This document shows positions 1 to 11,599 of a stretch of DNA of 64,000 bases, one piece after another. The first letter of the stretch is position 1, and every line of letters starts with the position of its first letter. The stretch comes from Phytophthora colocasiae (taxonomy: Eukaryota > Oomycota > Peronosporomycetes > Peronosporales > Peronosporaceae), in assembly GCA_018806915.1 (NCBI GenBank), contig JAGKQI010000100.1, positions 868,001 to 932,000 of the forward strand, given 5' to 3'. The position numbers and the translations under genes are program-made. The notes under the pieces are model-generated. The model did not search any database and was not told the DNA's origin. It was given only the letters and a program-made list of their open reading frames with translations.

Positions 1-3000
1 TGTCGCACCACCGCCAGCGCATGCTTCCGATTCACCTTGAGACGGCGCTGTTTCTCAAAAAGAACCGTCGATTCTGGAGCGCCAGCACGGTTGCGAAGGC
101 GGTCAACGCGTAGTTGTGTATTGATTTTCCAATACAATACCAATGCCCACAATAAATGACTTTCCGTTCGCTCTCGTTCTAATCAATATCTTTCTTTGGT
201 AAAGGTCTCTAGTAAGATTTCAATGATATTATCAGAATGCCTGATTCTGCCACGTCTGACAGGCGCTTTAACTTCTCAATTTGAGCCAATCCTAATCTCC
301 TCCTCCGCCCCAAACCGCCATGTTGCTCGCCCCACGCCCCCACCACTCCACTTTCACCCCAGCCTGCTGCGTGGTTCTATTTCCGTCCGTGCCGTTACGA
401 CATGGACGACATCATGCTGGAGTACTTTCGCTGTCGTTGCGGCACTGTGCGGAAGCAGACCCGACGCAACGGTTACACGAACCTCGTGCAGCACGTGCGT
501 CGAGAGCACCCGGTTTACGAAGCTGCGATGATGGCTGCTCCTACGCTGTCGCACCACCGCCAGCGCATGCTTCCGATTCACCTTGAGACGGCGCTGTTTC
601 TCAAAAAGAACCGTCGATTCTGGAGCGCCAGCACGGTTGCGAAGGCGGTCAACGCGTAGTTGTGTATTGATTTTCCAATACAATACCAATGCCCACAATA
701 AATGACTTTCCGTTCGCTCTCGTTCTAATCAATATCTTTCTTTGGTAAAGGTCTCTAGTAAGATTTCAATGATATTATCAGAATGCCTGATTCTGCCACG
801 TCTGACAGGCGCTTTAACTTCTCAATTTGAGCCAATCCTAATCTCACTCCTCCGCCCCCAAACCGCCATGTTGCTCGGCCCCACGCCCCCACCACTCCAC
901 TTTCACCCCAGCTCAAGTTGCGTGGTTCTATTTCCGTCCGTGCCGTTACGACATGGACGACATCATGCTGGAGTACTTTCGCTGTCGTTGCGGCACTGTG
1001 CGGAAGCAGACCCGACGCAACGGTTACACGAACCTCGTGCAGCACGTGCGTCGAGAGCACCCGGTTTACGAAGCTGCGATGATGGCTGCTCCTACGCTGT
1101 CGCACCACCGCCAGCGCATGCTTCCGATTCACCTTGAGACGGCGCTGTTTCTCAAAAAGAACCGTCGATTCTGGAGCCACCAGCACGGTTGCGAAGGCGG
1201 TCAACGCGTAGTTGTGTATTGATTTTCCAATACAATACCAATGCCCACAATAAATGACTTTCCGTTCGCTCTCGTTCTAATCAATATCTTTCTTTGGTAA
1301 AGGTCTCAGTAAGATTTCAATGATATTATCAGAATGCCTGATTCTGCCACGTCTGACAGGCGCTTTAACTTCTCAATTTGAGCCAATCCTAATCTCACTC
1401 CTCCGCCCCCAAACCGCCATGTTGCTCGCCCCACGCCCCCACCACTCCACTTTCACCCCAGCTCAAGTTGCGTGGTTCTATTTCCGTCCGTGCCGTTACG
1501 ACATGGACGACATCATGCTGGAGTACTTTCGCTGTCGTTGCGGCACTGTGCGGAAGCAGACCCGACGCAACGGTTACACGAACCTCGTGCAGCACGTGCG
1601 TCGAGAGCACCCGGTTTACGAAGCTGCGATGATGGCTGCTCCTACGCTGTCGCACCACCGCCAGCGCATGCTTCCGATTCACCTTGAGACGGCGCTGTTT
1701 CTCAAAAAGAACCGTCGATTCTGGAGCGCCAGCACGGTTGCGAAGGCGGTCAACGCGTAGTTGTGTATTGATTTTCCAATACAATACCAATGCCCACAAT
1801 AAATGACTTTCCGTTCGCTCTCGTTCTAATCAATATCTTTCTTTGGTAAAGGTCTCTAGTAAGATTTCAATGATATTATCAGAATGCCTGATTCTGCCAC
1901 GTCTGACAGGCGCTTTAACTTCTCAATTTGAGCCAATCCTAATCTCACTCCTCCGCCCCCAAACCGCCATGTTGCTCGCCCCACGCCCCCACCACTCCAC
2001 TTTCACCCCAGCTCAAGTTGCGTGGTTCTATTTCCGTCCGTGCCGTTACGACATGGACGACATCATGCTGGAGTACTTTCGCTGTCGTTGCGGCACTGTG
2101 CGGAAGCAGACCCGACGCAACGGTTACACGAACCTCGTGCAGCACGTGCGTCGAGAGCACCCGGTTTACGAAGCTGCGATGATGGCTGCTCCTACGCTGT
2201 CGCACCACCGCCAGCGCATGCTTCCGATTCACCTTGAGACGGCGCTGTTTCTCAAAAAGAACCGTCGATTCTGGAGCGCCAGCACGGTTGCGAAGGCGGT
2301 CAACGCGTAGTTGTGTATTGATTTTCCAATACAATACCAATGCCCACAATAAATGACTTTCCGTTCGCTCTCGTTCTAATCAATATCTTTCTTTGGTAAA
2401 GGTCTCTAGTAAGATTTCAATGATATTATCAGAATGCCTGATTCTGCCACGTCTGACAGGCGCTTTAACTTCTCAATTTGAGCCAATCCTAATCTCACTC
2501 CTCCGCCCCCAAACCGCCATGTTGCTCGCCCCACGCCCCCACCACTCCACTTTCACCCCAGCTCAAGTTGCGTGGTTCTATTTCCGTCCGTGCCGTTACG
2601 ACATGGACGACATCATGCTGGAGTACTTTCGCTGTCGTTGCGGCACTGTGCGGAAGCAGACCCGACGCAACGGTTACACGAACCTCGTGCAGCACGTGCG
2701 TCGAGAGCACCCGGTTTACGAAGCTGCGATGATGGCTGCTCCTACGCTGTCGCACCACCGCCAGCGCATGCTTCCGATTCACCTTGAGACGGCGCTGTTT
2801 CTCAAAAAGAACCGTCGATTCTGGAGCGCCAGCACGGTTGCGAAGGCGGTCAACGCGTAGTTGTGTATTGATTTTCCAATACAATACCAATGCCCACAAT
2901 AAATGACTTTCCGTTCGCTCTCGTTCTAATCAATATCTTTCTTTGGTAAAGGTCTCTAGTAAGATTTCAATGATATTATCAGAATGCCTGATTCTGCCAC

Positions 3001-6000
3001 GTCTGACAGGCGCTTTAACTTCTCAATTTGAGCCAATCCTAATCTCACCTCCGCCCCCAAACCGCCATGTTGCTCGCCCCACGCCCCCACCACTCCACTT
3101 TCACCCCAGCTCAAGTTGCGTGGTTCTATTTCCGTCCGTGCCGTTACGACATGGACGACATCATGCTGGAGTACTTTCGCTGTCGTTGCGGCACTGTGCG
3201 GAAGCAGACCCGACGCAACGGTTACACGAACCTCGTGCAGCACGTGCGTCGAGAGCACCCGGTTTACGAAGCTGCGATGATGGCTGCTCCTACGCTGTCG
3301 CACCACCGCCAGCGCATGCTTCCGATTCACCTTGAGACGGCGCTGTTTCTCAAAAAGAACCGTCGATTCTGGAGCGCCAGCACGGTTGCGAAGGCGGTCA
3401 ACGCGTAGTTGTGTATTGATTTTCCAATACAATACCAATGCCCACAATAAATGACTTTCCGTTCGCTCTCGTTCTAATCAATATCTTTCTTTGGTAAAGG
3501 TCTCTAGTAAGATTTCAATGATATTATCAGAATGCCTGATTCTGCCACGTCTGACAGGCGCTTTAACTTCTCAATTTGAGCCAATCCTAATCTCACTCCT
3601 CCGCCCCAAACCGCCATGTTGCTCGCCCCACGCCCCCACCACTCCACTTTCACCCCAGCTCAAGTTGCGTGGTTCTATTTCCGTCCGTGCCGTTACGACA
3701 TGGACGACATCATGCTGGAGTACTTTCGCTGTCGTTGCGGCACTGTGCGGAAGCAGACCCGACGCAACGGTTACACGAACCTCGTGCAGCACGTGCGTCG
3801 AGAGCACCCGGTTTACGAAGCTGCGATGATGGCTGCTCCTACGCTGTCGCACCACCGCCAGCGCATGCTTCCGATTCACCTTGAGACGGCGCTGTTTCTC
3901 AAAAGAACCGTCGATTCTGGAGCGCCAGCACGGTTGCGAAGGCGGTCAACGCGTAGTTGTGTATTGATTTTCCAATACAATACCAATGCCCACAATAAAT
4001 GACTTTCCGTTCGCTCTCGTTCTAATCAATATCTTTCTTTGGTAAAGGTCTCTAGTAAGATTTCAATGATATTATCAGAATGCCTGATTCTGCCACGTCT
4101 GACAGGCGCTTTAACTTCTCAATTTGAGCCAATCCTAATCTCACTCCTCCGCCCCAAACCGCCATGTTGCTCGCCCCACGCCCCCACCACTCCACTTTCA
4201 CCCCAGCTCAAGTTGCGTGGTTCTATTTCCGTCCGTGCCGTTACGACATGGACGACATCATGCTGGAGTACTTTCGCTGTCGTTGCGGCACTGTGCGGAA
4301 GCAGACCCGACGCAACGGTTACACGAACCTCGTGCAGCACGTGCGTCGAGAGCACCCGGTTTACGAAGCTGCGATGATGGCTGCTCCTACGCTGTCGCAC
4401 CACCGCCAGCGCATGCTTCCGATTCACCTTGAGACGGCGCTGTTTCTCAAAAAGAACCGTCGATTCTGGAGCGCCAGCACGGTTGCGAAGGCGGTCAACG
4501 CGTAGTTGTGTATTGATTTTCCAATACAATACCAATGCCCACAATAAATGACTTTCCGTTCGCTCTCGTTCTAATCAATATCTTTCTTTGGTAAAGGTCT
4601 CTAGTAAGATTTCAATGATATTATCAGAATGCCTGATTCTGCCACGTCTGACAGGCGCTTTAACTTCTCAATTTGAGCCAATCCTAATCTCACTCCTCCG
4701 CCCCCAAACCGCCATGTTGCTCGCCCCACGCCCCCACCACTCCACTTTCACCCCAGCTCAAGTTGCGTGGTTCTATTTCCGTCCGTGCCGTTACGACATG
4801 GACGACATCATGCTGGAGTACTTTCGCTGTCGTTGCGGCACTGTGCGGAAGCAGACCCGACGCAACGGTTACACGAACCTCGTGCAGCACGTGCGTCGAG
4901 AGCACCCGGTTTACGAAGCTGCGATGATGGCTGCTCCTACGCTGTCGCACCACCGCCAGCGCATGCTTCCGATTCACCTTGAGACGGCGCTGTTTCTCAA
5001 AAAGAACCGTCGATTCTGGAGCGCCAGCACGGTTGCGAAGGCGGTCAACGCGTAGTTGTGTATTGATTTTCCAATACAATACCAATGCCCACAATAAATG
5101 ACTTTCCGTTCGCTCTCGTTCTAATCAATATCTTTCTTTGGTAAAGGTCTCTAGTAAGATTTCAATGATATTATCAGAATGCCTGATTCTGCCACGTCTG
5201 ACAGGCGCTTTAACTTCTCAATTTGAGCCAATCCTAATCTCACTCCTCCGCCCCCAAACCGCCATGTTGCTCGCCCCACGCCCCCACCACTCCACTTTCA
5301 CCCCAGCTCAAGTTGCGTGGTTCTATTTCCGTCCGTGCCGTTACGACATGGACGACATCATGCTGGAGTACTTTCGCTGTCGTTGCGGCACTGTGCGGAA
5401 GCAGACCCGACGCAACGGTTACACGAACCTCGTGCAGCACGTGCGTCGAGAGCACCCGGTTTACGAAGCTGCGATGATGGCTGCTCCTACGCTGTCGCAC
5501 CACCGCCAGCGCATGCTTCCGATTCACCTTGAGACGGCGCTGTTTCTCAAAAAGAACCGTCGATTCTGGAGCGCCAGCACGGTTGCGAAGGCGGTCAACG
5601 CGTAGTTGTGTATTGATTTTCCAATACAATACCAATGCCCACAATAAATGACTTTCCGTTCGCTCTCGTTCTAATCAATATCTTTCTTTGGTAAAGGTCT
5701 CTAGTAAGATTTCAATGATATTATCAGAATGCCTGATTCTGCCACGTCTGACAGGCGCTTTAACTTCTCAATTTGAGCCAATCCTAATCTCACTCCTCCG
5801 CCCCCAAACCGCCATGTTGCTCGCCCCACGCCCCCACCACTCCACTTTCACCCCAGCTCAAGTTGCGTGGTTCTATTTCCGTCCGTGCCGTTACGACATG
5901 GACGACATCATGCTGGAGTACTTTCGCTGTCGTTGCGGCACTGTGCGGAAGCAGACCCGACGCAACGGTTACACGAACCTCGTGCAGCACGTGCGTCGAG

Positions 6001-9000
6001 AGCACCCGGTTTACGAAGCTGCGATGATGGCTGCTCCTACGCTGTCGCACCACCGCCAGCGCATGCTTCCGATTCACCTTGAGACGGCGCTGTTTCTCAA
6101 AAAGAACCGTCGATTCTGGAGCGCCAGCACGGTTGCGAAGGCGGTCAACGCGTAGTTGTGTATTGATTTTCCAATACAATACCAATGCCCACAATAAATG
6201 ACTTTCCGTTCGCTCTCGTTCTAATCAATATCTTTCTTTGGTAAAGGTCTCTAGTAAGATTTCAATGATATTATCAGAATGCCTGATTCTGCCACGTCTG
6301 ACAGGCGCTTTAACTTCTCAATTTGAGCCAATCCTAATCTCACTCCTCCGCCCCCAAACCGCCATGTTGCTCGCCCCACGCCCCCACCACTCCACTTTCA
6401 CCCCAGCCAAGTTGCGTGGTTCTATTTCCGTCCGTGCCGTTACGACATGGACGACATCATGCTGGAGTACTTTCGCTGTCGTTGCGGCACTGTGCGGAAG
6501 CAGACCCGACGCAACGGTTACACGAACCTCGTGCAGCACGTGCGTCGAGAGCACCCGGTTTACGAAGCTGCGATGATGGCTGCTCCTACGCTGTCGCACC
6601 ACCGCCAGCGCATGCTTCCGATTCACCTTGAGACGGCGCTGTTTCTCAAAAGAACCGTCGATTCTGGAGCGCCAGCACGGTTGCGAAGGCGGTCAACGCG
6701 TAGTTGTGTATTGATTTTCCAATACAATACCAATGCCCACAATAAATGACTTTCCGTTCGCTCTCGTTCTAATCAATATCTTTCTTTGGTAAAGGTCTCT
6801 AGTAAGATTTCAATGATATTATCAGAATGCCTGATTCTGCCACGTCTGACAGGCGCTTTAACTTCTCAATTTGAGCCAATCCTAATCTCACCTCCGCCCC
6901 CAAACCGCCATGTTGCTCGCCCCACGCCCCCACCACTCCACTTTCACCCCAGCTCAAGTTGCGTGGTTCTATTTCCGTCCGTGCCGTTACGACATGGACG
7001 ACATCATGCTGAGTACTTTCGCTGTCGTTGCGGCACTGTGCGGAAGCAGACCCGACGCAACGGTTACACGAACCTCGTGCAGCACGTGCGTCGAGAGCAC
7101 CCGGTTTACGAAGCTGCGATGATGGCTGCTCCTACGCTGTCGCACCACCGCCAGCGCATGCTTCCGATTCACCTTGAGACGGCGCTGTTTCTCAAAAAGA
7201 ACCGTCGATTCTGGAGCGCCAGCACGGTTGCGAAGGCGGTCAACGCGTAGTTGTGTATTGATTTTCCAATACAATACCAATGCCCACAATAAATGACTTT
7301 CCGTTCGCTCTCGTTCTAATCAATATCTTTCTTTGGTAAAGGTCTCTAGTAAGATTTCAATGATATTATCAGAATGCCTGATTCTGCCACGTCTGACAGG
7401 CGCTTTAACTTCTCAATTTGAGCCAATCCTAATCTCACTCCTCCGCCCCAAACCGCCATGTTGCTCGCCCCACGCCCCCACCACTCCACTTTCACCCCAG
7501 CTCAAGTTGCGTGGTTCTATTTCCGTCCGTGCCGTTACGACATGGACGACATCATGCTGGAGTACTTTCGCTGTCGTTGCGGCACTGTGCGGAAGCAGAC
7601 CCGACGCAACGGTTACACGAACCTCGTGCAGCACGTGCGTCGAGAGCACCCGGTTTACGAAGCTGCGATGATGGCTGCTCCTACGCTGTCGCACCACCGC
7701 CAGCGCATGCTTCCGATTCACCTTGAGACGGCGCTGTTTCTCAAAAGAACCGTCGATTCTGGAGCGCCAGCACGGTTGCGAAGGCGGTCAACGCGTAGTT
7801 GTGTATTGATTTTCCAATACAATACCAATGCCCACAATAAATGACTTTCCGTTCGCTCTCGTTCTAATCAATATCTTTCTTTGGTAAAGGTCTCTAGTAA
7901 GATTTCAATGATATTATCAGAATGCCTGATTCTGCCACGTCTGACAGGCGCTTTAACTTCTCAATTTGAGCCAATCCTAATCTCACTCCTCCGCCCCAAA
8001 CCGCCATGGTGCTCGCCCCACGCCCCCACCACTCCACTTTCACCCCAGCTCAAGTTGCGTGGTTCTATTTCCGTCCGTGCCGTTACGACATGGACGACAT
8101 CATGCTGGAGTACTTTCGCTGTCGTTGCGGCACTGTGCGGAAGCAGACCTGACGCAACGGTTACACGAACCTCGTGCAGCACGTGCGTCGAGAGCACCCG
8201 GTTTACGAAGCTGCGATGATGGCTGCTCCTACGCTGTCGCACCACCGCCAGCGCATGCTTCCGATTCACCTTGAGACGGCGCTGTTTCTCAAAAAGAACC
8301 GTCGATTCTGGAGCGCCAGCACGGTTGCGAAGGCGGTCAACGCGTAGTTGTGTATTGATTTTCCAATACAATACCAATGCCCACAATAAATGACTTTCCG
8401 TTCGCTCTCGTTCTAATCAATATCTTTCTTTGGTAAAGGTCTCTAGTAAGATTTCAATGATATTATCAGAATGCCTGATTCTGCCACGTCTGACAGGCGC
8501 TTTAACTTCTCAATTTGAGCCAATCCTAATCTCACTCCTCCGCCCCCAAACCGCCATGTTGCTCGCCCCACGCCCCCACCACTCCACTTTCACCCCAGCT
8601 CAAGTTGCGTGGTTCTATTTCCGTCCGTGCCGTTACGACATGGACGACATCATGCTGGAGTACTTTCGCTGTCGTTGCGGCACTGTGCGGAAGCAGACCC
8701 GACGCAACGGTTACACGAACCTCGTGCAGCACGTGCGTCGAGAGCACCCGGTTTACGAAGCTGCGATGATGGCTGCTCCTACGCTGTCGCACCACCGCCA
8801 GCGCATGCTTCCGATTCACCTTGAGACGGCGCTGTTTCTCAAAAAGAACCGTCGATTCTGGAGCGCCAGCACGGTTGCGAAGGCGGTCAACGCGTAGTTG
8901 TGTATTGATTTTCCAATACAATACCAATGCCCACAATAAATGACTTTCCGTTCGCTCTCGTTCTAATCAATATCTTTCTTTGGTAAAGGTCTCTAGTAAG

Positions 9001-9331
9001 ATTTCAATGATATTATCAGAATGCCTGATTCTGCCACGTCTGACAGGCGCTTTAACTTCTCAATTTGAGCCAATCCTAATCTCACTCCTCCGCCCCCAAA
9101 CCGCCATGTTGCTCGCCCCACGCCCCCACCACTCCACTTTCACCCCAGCTCAAGTTGCGTGGTTCTATTTCCGTCCGTGCCGTTACGACATGGACGACAT
9201 CATGCTGGAGTACTTTCGCTGTCGTTGCGGCACTGTGCGGAAGCAGACCCGACGCAACGGTTACACGAACCTCGTGCAGCACGTGCGTCGAGAGCACCCG
9301 GTTTACGAAGCTGCGATGATGGCTGCTCCTA
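1..9331 (+). repeat. Tandem satellite array, about 17 units of 546-551 bp, derived from a hAT transposase gene
   Basis: Head-to-tail copies begin at about 196, 742, 1293, 1843, 2393, 2943, 3491, 4039, 4588, 5138, 5688, 6238, 6786, 7333, 7881, 8430 and 8980. A partial unit lies at the window start, so the array continues to the left. Copies are nearly identical and differ mainly by 1-3-nt indels: a C4/C5 run before AAACCGCC, an A4/A5 run after GTTTCTC, and loss of CTC before CTCCGC. Each unit holds an upstream AT-rich part, a BED zinc-finger coding part and, fused to it, the C-terminal end of a hAT transposase with a stop at GCGTAG. The last unit switches at 9331 to sequence of a longer hAT copy. 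Unit structure and period are seen directly; hAT origin comes from family resemblance. Confidence 0.95.
1843..2310 (+). CDS. BED zinc finger fused to hAT C-terminus (representative satellite ORF, 155 codons)
   Basis: One of six identical open copies; the others are at 2393-2860, 4588-5055, 5138-5605, 5688-6155 and 8430-8897. The frame opens at a TTG; the first ATG is codon 10 (about 1870), with further ATGs at codons 43 and 71. Residues 59-106 look like a BED finger: aromatic WFYF, Cys81-x-Cys83, the GYTNL signature, His101 and His106. From codon 118 the protein jumps to a tail with the pattern RMLPIHLETALFLKKNRRFW, like the end of a hAT dimerisation domain. The catalytic core is absent, so it cannot be a transposase but could bind DNA. 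Other units carry frameshifts from the C-run, A-run or CTC indels, and the 7881 copy has a CGA-to-TGA stop. Whether any copy is expressed is unknown. Confidence 0.6.
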   Translation: MVKVSSKISMILSECLILPRLTGALTSQFEPILISLLRPQTAMLLAPRPHHSTFTPAQVAWFYFRPCRYDMDDIMLEYFRCRCGTVRKQTRRNGYTNLVQHVRREHPVYEAAMMAAPTLSHHRQRMLPIHLETALFLKKNRRFWSASTVAKAVNA

Positions 9332-9624
9332 CAGATGAAACCGGCTCAATGCTGAGCTACGTTCGCCGCTCAGCTCAGATTGTGTACGGCTGACTTGACT
9401 AGATCGTCAAAAAAATGCTGCCCTTGCATTTCTGCGAGAACCAAGTGGCGAGGCAGTACGCAATTTGTGTTAAAACTCTACTACGCGCCATGGAAGGAAT
9501 CACAAAGATTGTGGAGCGCCTCATCGCCGCCGAGATGGCTTGGGCTCATCGTCGACGGCTGAAGACACGCGTCGGAGCGCCTGCTACGAGGTGGACGGCG
9601 TGATGAAGACCCCCCTTCTGTGCC

Positions 9625-10250
9625 CAGGGCTGCCGAAAATAGCATGGCAATAATAATAATGGTCATACATATCATTCATAAATGTATGGTTTGACGATGG
9701 ACCATAGAATGTCATAATGTTTGTGACAGCCCTTTCAAACAGAATATCGTATGCAAGTTTCACTGCAAAACTATGAACCCCGCGAAACCAACTGTTTACT
9801 GGAGAGTGGTTTGTTTGTTGTCGTTTGTCGTTTTGCTGTCAGTGGTGAACCCGCGCCCGAGTAAGACGACGAAGAGAGCTCATCGTTCGTTGAGCGCCTT
9901 CAAAACCGCCGAGAGCTGAGCAAGAGCAGAAGTACATGCTGCTCCGAAGTATTCCTCCCACGTCGAACATCGTGGAGAGGTTCTTTAGTATTGCCCGGCC
10001 GACATTCGGGCAAGAGCGCAATAGCCTTCAACCAGCGACGCTCTAGCAGATCCTCTTTCTCCGGCAGAATGCAAGCTACTGAAATGTAGGCACCATTGAT
10101 AGTCTCCGAAGTTAGCTAGCATAATGTCATTATATATGTCTGAAACCTCCTGCATCACATTATTTCGGTAGATGATTCTGCTAACCCCTCACCATTATTT
10201 ATCTATCGTTGTCGCTCTTGCTAAAAAAAAATCCATAATCGGCAGCCCTG
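9625..10250. mobile_element. Non-autonomous hAT element, 626 bp, with 12-bp TIRs and 8-bp target duplication
   Basis: The left end is CAGGGCTGCCGA at 9625-9636 and the right end TCGGCAGCCCTG at 10239-10250, a perfect 12-bp inverted repeat. It is flanked by a perfect 8-bp direct repeat TCTGTGCC at 9617-9624 and 10251-10258, the target-duplication length of hAT elements. It sits inside the decayed hAT gene, so it inserted after that copy arrived. Inside it a remnant of a hAT C-terminus is readable (see 9839-10082); no catalytic core is present, so movement would need a transposase from elsewhere. Confidence 0.92.
9839..10082 (+). pseudogene. hAT C-terminal dimerisation-domain remnant inside the nested element
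   Basis: Translation around 9935-10080 reads SIPPTSNIVERFFSIARPTFG followed by QERNSLQPATL, a stop, and QILFLRQNASY. This is the standard end of a hAT transposase. A TAG interrupts it after the Leu of PATL and another stop follows NASY. It differs from the C-terminal parts of both the satellite ORF and the surrounding decayed gene, so it belongs to a third hAT lineage. It is all that remains of coding sequence in the 626-bp element. Confidence 0.8.
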
Positions 10251-11599
10251 TCTGTGCCCCCCCCCCCCCTCGACACGCTCGACCAGGATCTTTCTGCTCG
10301 CGGGCACTACTAGTTCCTAGCCGAAATGCTGCCCCGCGATTTCGGTAAACAGATGACTGATTGTTTGTTCTTAGTGGGCCGTAAACAAGCTACTGGCAAC
10401 CAACAAGGGGGTCTCCCTAGTGGGCTGTGCCAGCCACCGGCTGAACCGGGCTGTTCAAGCCGACATGTAGCAGTATGAAGAAGATTTGGCTACTGTTCAA
10501 GCCTTGATGGTGAGACTTCGGACGCTCAAGCAGTCGGCAAGCTCAGGTTAGTGCTTTTGTGTTGATACCAAATATGTTTTTTTATTTACAAATATTTTTG
10601 TAATAAATTTGTGAAATGTTGTGTAGGCAGAAGCCCACGCTTCGTCTCGTGATTCGGCAAGATACAAGATGGAGTTCTACGCTTTTAATGGTGCACCGTT
10701 ATATTCGTCTACTGGAGCACATCGACGCGACGGATGATGCCTTGATGGACGTCCTCCCCACATCGACAAGCAACAAGCGGCTTCGAGCGCTTCTTAACAA
10801 CCTCACGGAGATCGAGTCTGTGTCTAAGGCCCTTCAAGCTGATACCGTGAGTTTGCTTGATGTGCGTGTACGGTTGGATGGCTTAATTGCCATTAAGGCA
10901 CACTACGCCACATATCTGGGTAAGTTACATGTAGCTTTAAACTAATGACTGGATAACCTTTATTCGGCGCCAACCTAGTCTATTGTTCTGCAACAGGACC
11001 TCGCGCCAATATTGTGCGCAGCCGTGACTTCGAGTCCGGCTGAGTTCAGGTCTTGGAAGAGAAAGCTAGCCGCCTAACACGAGGCGAGAAGTCTGCGTTG
11101 CGTTCGTTCCGATGCGAAGATGCGAACGGCCAAGATGTTGTCCAAGCCGCAGAAAGCGGCGACGAGGACTTCTTCGAAGAGCAGCTCCGAAAGCGATGCC
11201 GCCTGGCATCGGTAGCACCAAGGTACAAGCTGCTCGGAAGCATCCCTCCTACGGCTAACATTGCTGAACTATTTTTTAGCGTTGTCAGGACGACTTACGG
11301 CCAGGAGAGACACAGCCGGCAGCTGATCACACTGGAAATGCTGCTCTTCTTCGCCAGAATGAGCAGTATTGGTCGGCTCGAACAGTAGATGCAGCTACGA
11401 GATCAAGGGTAGCACGATGGCCTCTTATGTTCTTATGTATGTGTTGGTTGTTTGGTGATGGCATTAGAGTGTTTTAGCTCCAGCAACGTGTGCGGGATAT
11501 AGCCAGCAGCACAAGACGCAACCCTCATCACGTGTACCCACACGTCCACTACAAACAGTCGCGTTTAGCACCGACAATGACAACTTCCAACGTGTAACC

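Larger units (their letters stand above)
8980..11388 (+). pseudogene. Decayed longer hAT transposase gene, continuous with the last satellite unit
   Basis: The last satellite copy does not jump to the hAT C-terminus. It continues at 9331 in frame into normal hAT sequence (DETGSMLSYVRRSAQ..., later KTLLRAMEGITKIVERLIA up to about 9600). Two in-frame stops, TGA at 9391 and TAG at 9400, stand where the family has Trp. The gene is then interrupted by a nested insertion (9625-10250). It resumes after 10258 with recognisable hAT core pieces: a stretch reading VSLVGCASHRLNRAV near 10410-10460, QDTRWSSTLLMVHRY within 10616-10945, and the C-terminal dimerisation part IPPTANIAELFFSVVRTTYG within 11053-11388. 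Further stops and frame changes occur, so this is a pseudogene. It shows what the satellite unit has lost. Confidence 0.85.

Noticed and set aside
1395..9297. Repeated minus-strand open frames of 71-163 codons within each satellite unit
   Set aside because: They lie antisense to the BED/hAT frame, show no family pattern, and owe their openness to the same GC-rich sequence.
1..9331. CRISPR-like or rDNA-type array
   Set aside because: Units of about 550 bp have no variable spacers and no rRNA-like sequence; they encode a hAT-derived frame.
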